64,000 bases of DNA from Siniperca chuatsi (Eukaryota; Chordata; Actinopteri; Centrarchiformes; Sinipercidae), in NCBI RefSeq assembly GCF_020085105.1, contig NC_058045.1, positions 18,974,333-19,038,332 on the forward strand. The letters run 5' to 3'. A program made the translations under genes and the position numbers. The notes under the pieces were generated by a model. It was not told the origin of the DNA and searched no databases. It saw only the letters and a list, made by a program, of their open reading frames with translations. Within the stretch, counting starts at the first letter, position 1, and each line of letters opens with the position of its first letter. Shown piece after piece: positions 55,483-64,000 of this stretch.

Positions 55483-56637
55483 ATGGGGGGTGCGATGGGA
55501 CCGGTTCTACACTGGCTGCACGATGTGGCAGCTGTGACTCTCCTCAAAGCCCGGCGGACTTTATTTCAGGCCGCCATCCTGTTTTGTGTCCTGGTTCTGC
55601 TACTTTGGGTGTCCATCTTTCTCTATGGAAGCTTCTATTACTCCTACATGCCCACTGTGAGCTTCTCCACCCCTGTGCACTTCTACTATACCTCTGATTG
55701 TGATGCCTCAGAGTCAGCACTTTGTTCATTCCCCACGGCCAACATCTCTTTCATGAAGAACGAGAGGGACCAGGTGATGGTTTACGGTCAGCCTTATCGA
55801 ATATCTTTGGAGTTAGAGATGCCGGAGTCTCCAGTGAATGAACAGCTGGGTATGTTCATGGTCAAGATGTCTTCTTATACCAAGGGTGGGAAGACTGTCT
55901 CATCAGTGGGACGATCTACAATGCTCCATTACCGCTCCAGCCTTCTGCAGAGCCTTAATACTTTACTGTTCTCTCCTTTCCTTCTGACTGGGATGGCTGA
56001 GCAAAAGCAGCTCATAGAAGTTGAGCTCTTCACAGACTACAAGACAAATGCTTATCAACCCACTGTCGGTGCAGTCATTGAGATCCAGTCCAAACGAGTG
56101 CAGATTTACTCATCTCAGCTCCGTATCCATGCTTACTTCACTGGTATACGATATGTTCTGTACAACTTTCCTCTGACATCTGCAGTGATCGGCGTGGCCA
56201 CCAACTTTGCCTTCCTCAGTGCCATTGTGCTGTTCAGCTACCTGCAGTTCATATGGGGAGGGCTGTGGCCTCCAGACCAAGTAAGAGTCAGGGTTATGAT
56301 GGGGGACAACACCCGCATCCAGCAGAGGAGAGAGGAGGCTCGGAAGCGCATGGAGAAGGAAAACTCGCAGAAGGAACTTGATGCTCCTAAAGTGATTGGA
56401 TCTGTGAATGAGGCATCTGATTTCCAGGGAAATGACACGGCGGCGGAGCTGTCGTCTAAGAAGCCCTCAGTAATCCCAGATGCCTCTGGGTCTGATGTGC
56501 CGGATACCAAGGAGGAAGGGTCTCATGACTCTGTGGGACCTGAGAAAGACAGCTCAGACATGTTGGATGGATGCCAGCTGCCTCAGCAGAGTGAGACAGC
56601 ACTCCGACAGAGACCTGGACCGTGGATGAGCCTGTGA
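55483..56637 (+). CDS. bscl2: Seipin (BSCL2 family), intronless coding region
   Basis: One uninterrupted exon encodes 384 residues from ATG 55483 (422 if ATG 55369 is used). Two membrane segments (about 31-53 and 228-250) flank the ER-lumenal domain. [39 protein letters not shown], SMLHYRSxLLQ-type sequence and [17 protein letters not shown] match human seipin closely, and the C-terminus keeps ALRQRP. The glycosylation site NIS at residues 87-89 aligns with human N88-V-S90, the site hit in seipinopathy. Seipin organises lipid-droplet budding at the ER. Human BSCL2 has many coding exons, so the missing introns here suggest a retrocopy or wholesale intron loss. The start aligns with the short human form (MVNDPP). 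The gene might be the fish bscl2-like paralogue. Confidence 0.93.
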   Translation: MGGAMGPVLHWLHDVAAVTLLKARRTLFQAAILFCVLVLLLWVSIFLYGSFYYSYMPTVSFSTPVHFYYTSDCDASESALCSFPTANISFMKNERDQVMVYGQPYRISLELEMPESPVNEQLGMFMVKMSSYTKGGKTVSSVGRSTMLHYRSSLLQSLNTLLFSPFLLTGMAEQKQLIEVELFTDYKTNAYQPTVGAVIEIQSKRVQIYSSQLRIHAYFTGIRYVLYNFPLTSAVIGVATNFAFLSAIVLFSYLQFIWGGLWPPDQVRVRVMMGDNTRIQQRREEARKRMEKENSQKELDAPKVIGSVNEASDFQGNDTAAELSSKKPSVIPDASGSDVPDTKEEGSHDSVGPEKDSSDMLDGCQLPQQSETALRQRPGPWMSL

Positions 56638-58016
56638 ACCATGCTGCACAATGTCTCATCACTCTTCAGCAGATTGAATGTGATTTGGCAGATATTGATT
56701 GACTCAAGCAAAACCCACTGTTTGAGTTGGCCTAAATACAGATGCATGCAAATATAATACCTGTGTTATTTTAGCTAACTAACTACAGTTTATTGTCTTG
56801 TGTTGAGAACAGTTTACCTCATTGTAACTTTGACCTCTGCTCACTTCTTTCTGCTTATTGTTTGCTCAGTGGAAAACCTGTCCCAAAGACAACAGCACTT
56901 CTACAGTCTTATGTTTGTGCCAACTGAGTTTTAATGTTGCCCATAGCAGGAGATACTACATTCCAGCTTTGGCTTGTCCAACATTATTACCCACAGGAAT
57001 TTGGCATTACTATCAACAATTTCACACACCCCTTTAAAGTCAGTTGAACCTGCCCGTGTTTTACTGCTCCAATGTCTCTTAGGTGGCTTTTTCTCACATC
57101 ATGGCGAGCCTACATAGCTGATGCACACATCCTGACAATCCTCATATAATAATAAAAGTAGACAGTGACTCCATTGATTACCACTTCAAACATCAGTAGA
57201 CTTGATTATGTTTTTGAATGTAGCTGCCTCGTACTTGGAACAAAATTTTAAGTTGGATTTGGAATTTCCAAAACTGTTTCACACCCTTTTAGAGGATACG
57301 CACAAACAAGCCTTGTGATACTTTTATCTCAGAGGTTCTCTCAGAGCAATTAGATTTGGAAAATGTGCCTGAAAAAGTGTATTTGTTTTTAATAGCTTCC
57401 TAAAACATGTGCAGTGGGTCCAGCCTGAGGGATATAAGGAATGTGTTGCGTTTATTATTCTTTTGCATCTTGCAAAGAGAGACGTTCTGTCTCTGTAATT
57501 CGTGGTTTAACTGCCGTGGCACTTTTAGTTAAAGCTAAATGTCAACGCTAAATGTCGCAAGTTGATGTTCATTCCATAAGATCTTTCTATTCAGTTTCTG
57601 TTATGGTGCAGTTTGCACTCTGCATTTTAATGTTGTGAAAATTGTATTTATTGTGTTTTCAGTACAACAAAACACCAAGATATTTTAGATGGGTCTTTAA
57701 GTCATATACGTTCGGTAATAAGTCTGTTAATTAAACATGTTTGTATTGTAACAGTAAGGAACATACAGTATAAGAAGGATAAGTGAAGTTACTGTTTTCA
57801 AACTGGTGCTGGTTGTTACAGATAATAAAGTGACAGTGATGCAGAAATTGTTGGAATATAGCTCAGCCTCCATGTATTTAACCTACACTTCTTTGTACCA
57901 AAGATATTGTTAAACTCATAATACACTCAATCTGTCATCTTGGAGTCATGCAGAATATCCCTGTAAATGCGTCTGAAGTTATATGAGTAGGTAGTATTTA
58001 TGTATTGAACAAATTA

Positions 58017-58022
58017 AATAAA
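58017..58022 (+). terminator. Candidate poly(A) signal of the seipin gene
   Basis: AATAAA about 1.38 kb after the stop; an earlier copy at 57824-57829 is an alternative. Confidence 0.5.
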
Positions 58023-60004
58023 CATACGGCTGTGCACTTCTCTTTCTTTACTGCCTCTTCTATAAGTTTGGATGACATCCCTGTCAAATAAAGCAGCTCT
58101 AATTATCTACTTTTGTTTATAGAAAAATCTGATAATTTTGGTGCTTTAAAGTAGGATTTGCAGAAAATTTACATGAAGTCCTACAACAGCTGAGGTTGTG
58201 TCATTTTTGTATACTATGTGATTTGCAGACCCAAATCTGAGAACTTTTATGTAAAAACATTTGGTCAAATACATGGAAAAAGTTAATGTACTTTTCAATA
58301 TGCGCGAACTTCATATTTCCCATGTCAGAAAAAGCTGATTTAAAAAAAAAAAAAGTTTTTTAAAATCTGTCTTGAATACAAGATTTATAAAATTTTAACC
58401 GGTCAAACAATATACATCTCTTAGAAATGTTCTACTCTCTCATAATGTTTTATATTGATAAAATATAGGTTTTAGAGTCAAATCAGAAAAACAAACAGTT
58501 ATCCAATATGATATGATGTCCATTATTACACCTGATTGTGTTATAGTTAAATAATCATTGTTGGAAATGTAAGATATTAAACATTTCTTTTTCGAAACAC
58601 TACACTTACACTTTAAATAAATACATGACTGTTTTTTACATACTAGAATGTGATGTTTAGCATACTATTATATTATTCTGATAAAATCTTCAAAAATCAT
58701 TTGGTTAAAACCAAGGATTTTTGGGACAAATCTTGTCAAACAATTATAAAAGATTCATGAGAATCATTCAAGGATGATATTAAATACATGTTGATAAGAA
58801 CAGGGTCAATACAGTTTTTGCATTTACAGTGCCCTTTGATGCAGACAGCTTATTGTATCACCAAGAGTGACGTTTGAATTGGAAAAATTAATCAGAGGAA
58901 ACAAAAACAAATGATGACAAGAGAAATACACACTCATCTTTCTTTGCAGTAAGTAAATAAAATGCACAGTTACAGTAACCAATAACAGAATCGTGAAGTT
59001 TGTCTTTGACACACTCTATACTGTATTTAAATGATGAAACAGAAAGATGTCTTTATATGTTCGCTGACCCTCTAGAATTACCTAAACACTCACAATGAAA
59101 AAAAGTAGCTGTTGAAATACAGTAGTTCAATGTGTTCATGCTGCTTGAATTAATCCCATTTCCAGTAAAAAATAATCTCTTTTCCTATGTTTTGTTAAAA
59201 AGGATTCAAAATGCACAAAATGATACACTGTGGAATGATATTTAATCTTGTTTACAGAACATTTTTCTGGTACACTGAGGAATTGGAAAGCTGCATTTAT
59301 GATCTGTTTCAAATCAGAACCTTTTGGCGATGATATTAAGGCCCATTAGCAGTCTTTATTCAAAGCCACAGCCCCAATCTATCTGATGAATTATACATTG
59401 GTCTGGATAAGGAGTGCGCTAATTGACTTAAACCATCCATCACTGGTATTAAAGACCTCACTGTATTTAGCCTCAGCAGGTACAGATATTATCTCAGGCT
59501 CTGCTGGAAGAATTTGTGTAACGAATCCTTTTCTTTTTCTCAATCCCTGCACTGTAAAGTAAGAACTCACACTTAACCTTTGCTTAAGTTTGGATGGTGC
59601 CATCTCACGCCTGTTGTTGATTCAATGATTATGTGTTGCGTCTGCTGACATCAGGGTTATGACCAAATTGTTAGATGACCCCACTGTATAACCTCAGCAA
59701 CAACTAACTGCATAGTCAATTAAATAGAAAAGTATGAATGCCATTCTGTGTTGCTGTCCTGCAAACACACCACTTTATCAAGTAGAAATACATGCTAGTC
59801 AGTATTGATTTGATCCCACAGATATTCTAATAACCACAAAATCCCCAAGATATATGTCTTACACCATAAAATAAAACATACATCTGATGTTGGTGAAAAT
59901 TAATAGAAATTTACAATGTCACTTATCATTTGGACGCACATACAGAGTTTTACAAATTCAAACATGACACTGACATTTCATACAGTATCAGTAACCAAAC
60001 ATTT

Positions 60005-60010
60005 TTTATT
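60005..60010 (-). terminator. Candidate poly(A) signal of lrrc10
   Basis: TTTATT on the plus strand, that is AATAAA on the minus strand, 183 bp beyond the lrrc10 stop codon. Confidence 0.55.
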
Positions 60011-60192
60011 TCAGGATTCAAATCTCCCCTTTCACACAGCCCATGTTCTGGACTACTATGATTGGCTTTACCATATAAGGACCAACCATCAGCCTGATGT
60101 ACAACACACCACTCCGCTTTAAGTGTTCCACTTGAATGTCACCCTGAACAGCCAAGCCTCGACACAGCTGAAGGTCACTTTGTACCTTGACC

Positions 60193-61017
60193 CTAAATGT
60201 TGTGCTCCTCGTCAGGGTGTACTTCCGCGACTTCTGCTGTAGTCTCACTTGCTGCTTTTGACCCTTCATCTTCCTGCTCATCATCTGAGCTGTCAGCCCA
60301 GCGCCCGACTCTTCTGACCCCCTCGGCCACTGCCGGGGCATTAACACAGGGGTTATGGTCATAGATGACAAGATTCAACCCCTGCATGTGAGACAGGCCT
60401 GGGAAGCGACGTATTTTGTTCCGATCCACATCAATGACAGCTAGAAAGTGCATTTCCAGCAACACTGGTGGGAACTCTGCCAGTTGGTTCCCAGCGAGCC
60501 AGATACTTCTCAGCTCTTCTAGCCTTCTAAGCTCTTTTGGTAAACTCCATATCTGGTTATAACCGAGGTGCAGGGTCTTGAGATTAGAGAGCTCACAAAC
60601 CACCTTAGGGAAAACAGTGAAGCAATTAGTCTCCAGCCACAGAGTATTAAGTTCCTTGAGCTCTCTCAGTTCTCTGGGAAGGCGGTAAAGCCTGTTGTTA
60701 CCCAGGTAAAGGATGCTGAGCTGGGGCAATCTGCAAACTGCTGCAGGGAGCTCCTCAAAGCAGTTAAAGTCGAGGGCCAGGAGCTGCAGCTTCTTCAGGC
60801 TCTGCAGTTCAGCCGGTAAGCTGCTGAGGTTGTTGTCACTAAGGTAGAGCTTGACCAGCTCATTGAAGACAAAGGCAGCAACAGGCAGCCGCCGCAGCTG
60901 CCGACTGCTCAGGTCCAGGGTCCGATCAAGTGGCATCTCCTTCAGGTCCCCCACTAAGAAGCGCTGACAGCGCTCAGAGGGGATGAAGGCAATGACGCCT
61001 CGCATGGCGTTACCCAT
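60193..61017 (-). CDS. lrrc10: Leucine-rich repeat-containing protein 10
   Basis: A single coding exon encodes 274 residues (human 277, also intronless). The start MGNAMRGVIAFIPSERCQRF matches human MGNTIRALVAFIPADRCQ, which fixes the ATG at 61017 although the frame is open 66 bases further. About seven LRRs follow (LVKLYLSDNNLSSLP, LSILYLGNNRLYRLP, LKTLHLGYNQIWSLP, LRSIWLAGNQLAEFP and others). The cap LVIYDHNPCVNAPAVAEGVR is diagnostic of LRRC10 over LRRC10B. The last 40 residues are acidic. The protein is heart-specific in vertebrates and binds actin at the Z-disc and intercalated region. A 5' UTR exon upstream is possible but not identified. Confidence 0.95.
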   Translation of the reverse strand: MGNAMRGVIAFIPSERCQRFLVGDLKEMPLDRTLDLSSRQLRRLPVAAFVFNELVKLYLSDNNLSSLPAELQSLKKLQLLALDFNCFEELPAAVCRLPQLSILYLGNNRLYRLPRELRELKELNTLWLETNCFTVFPKVVCELSNLKTLHLGYNQIWSLPKELRRLEELRSIWLAGNQLAEFPPVLLEMHFLAVIDVDRNKIRRFPGLSHMQGLNLVIYDHNPCVNAPAVAEGVRRVGRWADSSDDEQEDEGSKAASETTAEVAEVHPDEEHNI

Positions 61018-63559
61018 CTTGCTCACTGTCTCTGATACACCACTGGTCCTCCACATCAATTTAGTGCCAGACAAGGGTTGCACTGAGGTAGGCTGCTGGC
61101 GTCTTCAAGTAAATTTCATGGCTTCCCATTAATGCTCCTCCACCGCCCCTCTGGAGTTATTGATCTTGATGATAGGCAAAAACAAAACAAGTTCGTAACA
61201 ATGTAATGCATCTTTGTAATACTGCATCAGCATATGAAGCCACATGTAGCAGCAATTATATGATTATGATGCTGAGTTACACCCTTCCATGTGATAAAAG
61301 CCATGCTGGTGAGTTATTTACAATGAAAATATGCCAGAATCACCAGTGATCAACAAGAAAACAGAAAACATAATAGGCGTAAAGATGATCATATTGAGAA
61401 TTGAAAAACACCTACTTTCCAACGTTTTCCTGCTGATGTCCATGACTCTCAGCATCTCCTACAGTAAGCCGTTTGTTTGTCCAACTTAATGAGCTGAAAA
61501 CGTATTGTATTCCCTGGGCAGATATTCCCCAGTGCAGTCCTCTCACTATCTCTCAGTGGCTCTGAGCTTTGCCCTGACTTTCATGGCGTTAGCAACCACT
61601 AGCTGCTCTCTCCTCCCCATTTGTGCCTAATGACTTTCCCCCCTTCTTCTCTGAGATGACAGAGGTGGGAGAGAGAGAGACAGGGAGGGGCAGGGTGCAA
61701 TGGATAAGCATAAGAAGTGCTCTGTGATGAAAGAGCAGCGAAGGTCATTTACATTTTGTTTTAATCGGCCCGGGCGCAGTCCTGGGTCTGTGCCATTGGG
61801 CTGCACAAGTGGCCTCTACTGTGGAATAAGCTCAAGAATCTCAAGAGTTTGTGTGTTTTGCGCAGACTTAGATTGTAGTAAATCATTGGTTGTTCTGAAA
61901 TGTTTCGGCAGGGAAGGGAAATAAAGATGCAGTTTCTCAGGAAAACTTTTTTCCCAGAAAAAAAGAAGTGTACTGGAGTGTGGTGGAGGATGTGTGGCTC
62001 TGTAGATCTGTGTTTTGTCAGCGCCACATTTGAATTGCTTGGACATCAACTGTGTGGTCGTTGTGGAGTAATTAACATCAAGTAATTTCCTATTTATTCT
62101 TCTTGGGGGGAGTCTTACTCCTGAACTGTAAGAAATGGCATGTCATCCCCGCCTGCCTGAGGTGTGATTTGCACATGCTATCTTGCATACCTTCATTAGG
62201 GCTATTTTCTAACTAGATAAAACTGAGAAGGAATTTCATTTTCCTTATCAGAAGGTGCAATGGTTGCCCCTTGTCTGTTTTCACTCACTGACACACTGTT
62301 TTTAGCACTTGTCCCTCTCCTTATCCACATACTGTCTGGGGGCCTCAAACAGGCCCACAGAAAGAACCATGTGACTGCCATAATAGACCCTGTTCATGGA
62401 AGACATTTTGATATGTCAGAGTAGGAAAAGCACAGATGTAATTTATTTTCCTATTAGGTGATTACTGGAGCACTTAAAGTAATGGCGTCATCATTAACGT
62501 CATTAGTTCCACCTGCTTTTCCTGCTATGACAACTCAAAATTTCTGCTGGCTCATTAAATTTCTTGACAAAAGATTCTAAACACAAGACCTTATGTTGAT
62601 AATTTTGTTTCGTTAAGCTGCTATTTCCAAAGTTAAGAATGAGCCTTCAAGTTCCATCTTAATAGCAATAGTTAGCCTACTATAGTGAATTGATTCTAAA
62701 ATTCAACCAGAACGTTAACTAGAGGAGACGCTATGGTCACTCCAGTCCAAATGGGGTAATTAAATGACATGTATTTCAGTTATTAACAATTTGAATATAT
62801 GCAAATGAACCTGCCAGTGGGCCCCTGGGTAAAAATAAGCTGCTGGGCTCCTGTGAACCCCCCAGCCCCCACTTTGTTTTCTATGCTGGGAGACTATCTG
62901 GCCCCAGATTTGCTGTGTGGTGGCAACATGTAAGCACACAACTGAAATAATGAAGGTCATAAAACTACATTATGATACAGGACCCCTCTTCAAGACAGGA
63001 CCTCAAGATCCGAACACAGCAGGACCCGCCTTATTATGTTAGCTGACATTGTGTCTTAGTAGTGCACACTACGAAACAAAATTCGTATTAATTTATCACA
63101 AACAAGTTGATACAGTGGACCGGGAGCTTTAGGGGCCCCTGGAGTTCTGGGGCCTGATTGGTGATCCAACCTTTAGTATCATATCATACTTGTCTGAGGC
63201 CCCCAAGAGAAATGCAAAAACATTACTCTGATGCCAGTGTCACAGGGACTGATTTAAACAAATAGGTATTTGCACATCCTGCCATTATTATTAAAAGAGG
63301 CATCTACAGACAGCACAGTATTTGCATAATGCAAGACACCTTATGATCACAGGAGGGAGGCAGAGGCTTAACAGTGGTGCCCTTATTTATATTCACAGCA
63401 AAAAGTACATTATTTTTCTGAGTTTTTTTGTTGCTCTGCTCTTGGTGATAGTTCAGCACCATGTATGGGACTGATGGAGTACACTTTCAGACATGTTCAG
63501 TTTTGTGTACGGAAGTGGTCGGCAGGTTGTAAGGTCAGAGGGTAAAGGCTATCCCTCTT
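61018..63559. other. Spacer upstream of lrrc10
   Basis: Contains the lrrc10 promoter side. A GAGA-rich run (about 61668-61690) and the second MITE copy (62402-62544) are present. Two GGGGCCCCTGG-type segments (about 62815 and 63125) may belong to a decayed repeat. No coding frame is supported. Confidence 0.4.
62402..62544. mobile_element. MITE-like inverted-repeat element, copy 2 (143 bp)
   Basis: The left end GACATTTTGATATGTCAGAG leads into GGAAAAGCACAG (62423-62434). The inverse of the right end reads GAAATTTTGAGTTGTCATAG then GGAAAAGCAGG. These imperfect inverted ends match those of the 319-612 element, so both are copies of one small non-autonomous family. This copy lacks most of the interior of the first. 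Confidence 0.6.
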
Positions 63560-63759
63560 TCGATTCAGAATACACACAGCCATCTTGGATCTAACGAAGA
63601 GAAGGGAAATTAATGCGGTGAGGATATTTGACTTATTTTTCGTCATATCAAAGCGGTTCGCTACACATTCGTACGGCCCTTATCTCGCTTGTTCTTCTCC
63701 GTTCCGATACGGAGCGAGTCTTTAGCCTTTAGCTCCAGCAGATTGTCACTGCTGGTCTG

Positions 63760-63791
<32 letters not shown>

Positions 63792-64000
63792 CTGCAAACG
63801 GAGCGTAAACTGAGCCGAGAAAACGGACAGCTGACTGTGGATATATGAAGGCAGAGAGGGCCCAAATGACTGCCTTATAGTGACTACAGCTTGGTAGCTA
63901 AGACAGGGTGTTTTGGAGTTGAAGGTTTTGGTATGCTGCAGTACTTAGCTCTTTGCTATGGTAGCCCGCTTGCAAACTGACGTTAAGCTAGCTAAGCTAA
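63560..64000 (+). promoter_or_regulatory. Possible promoter/first exon of a gene beyond the right edge
   Basis: CpG rises at about 63640-63830 (CGTCAT, GCGGTTCGC, TTCGTACGG, CCGATACGGAGCG), unlike the flanking AT-rich DNA, and the (CTG)10 tract sits inside it, as often seen in 5' UTRs of vertebrate genes. No coding frame is visible, and the window ends in GCTAGC/AAGCTA-rich sequence like that at the other promoters here. The direction is a guess. Confidence 0.35.
63761..63790. repeat. (CTG)10 trinucleotide repeat
   Basis: Ten uninterrupted CTG units, then GCTGC, in the CpG-rich stretch near the right edge. The frame is not known to be coding. Confidence 0.95.

Larger units (their letters stand above)
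56638..60192. other. Seipin 3' UTR and long convergent spacer to lrrc10
   Basis: Plus-strand AATAAA copies at 57824-57829 and 58017-58022 are likely seipin poly(A) signals, implying a 3' UTR of about 1.2-1.4 kb. A minus-strand signal for lrrc10 is at 60005-60010. About 58100-59900 is AT-rich with no repeat, RNA gene or coding frame I can support; the 59391-59603 minus frame has no family features. Confidence 0.5.

Overview
This is a gene-dense stretch of ray-finned (teleost) fish nuclear DNA. The evidence is vertebrate exon/intron structure with GT-AG introns, fish-type finTRIM-like genes, fish L2 LINEs, a fish Tc1 transposon with IR/DR ends, small MITEs and (CA)n tracts. The repeats look like those of a percomorph; that is an impression from recall, not a search. 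I rebuilt gene models by eye from splice signals, reading-phase continuity and recalled vertebrate orthologues. Most close in frame at a family-like length.

Layout, left to right: the last codons of an unidentified gene (2-85, +) with a poly(A) signal; hdhd5 (2077-6853, +), a mitochondrial HAD-like hydrolase; rab19 (8335-10963, -), a Rab GTPase; ccdc34 (12935-14790, -), a coiled-coil protein; slc15a5 (17575-24759, +), an orphan POT/SLC15 transporter whose second intron holds a nest of repeats; two tandem RING/B-box/coiled-coil/SPRY genes of finTRIM/TRIM16-like type (25971-28855 and 30212-32448, both -); tmem17 (32882-34583, +), divergent from the second TRIM; agbl2 (35290-45570, -), a tubulin deglutamylase with a whole Tc1 element in one intron; fnbp4 (47643-54959, -), with two WW domains; a seipin gene (55483-56637, +) with an intronless coding region, head to head with fnbp4; lrrc10 (60193-61017, -), a cardiac LRR gene; and a CpG-containing stretch with a (CTG)10 tract at the right edge that may be the start of another gene.

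This is not an operon-like system. Some neighbours share themes (tmem17, ccdc34 and agbl2 are linked to cilia or flagella), but I would not claim functional clustering. The agbl2-fnbp4 adjacency matches human 11p11.2, while the other genes map to many human chromosomes, as expected after teleost rearrangement.

I found no CRISPR array, tRNA, rRNA or viral gene, and no convincing undescribed system. The most interesting points are the intronless seipin coding region, the near-whole Tc1 element, two GC-AG introns, a perfect 26-bp hairpin in a dispersed repeat, a MITE family present at both ends of the window, and a nested LINE/LTR-like insertion in slc15a5.
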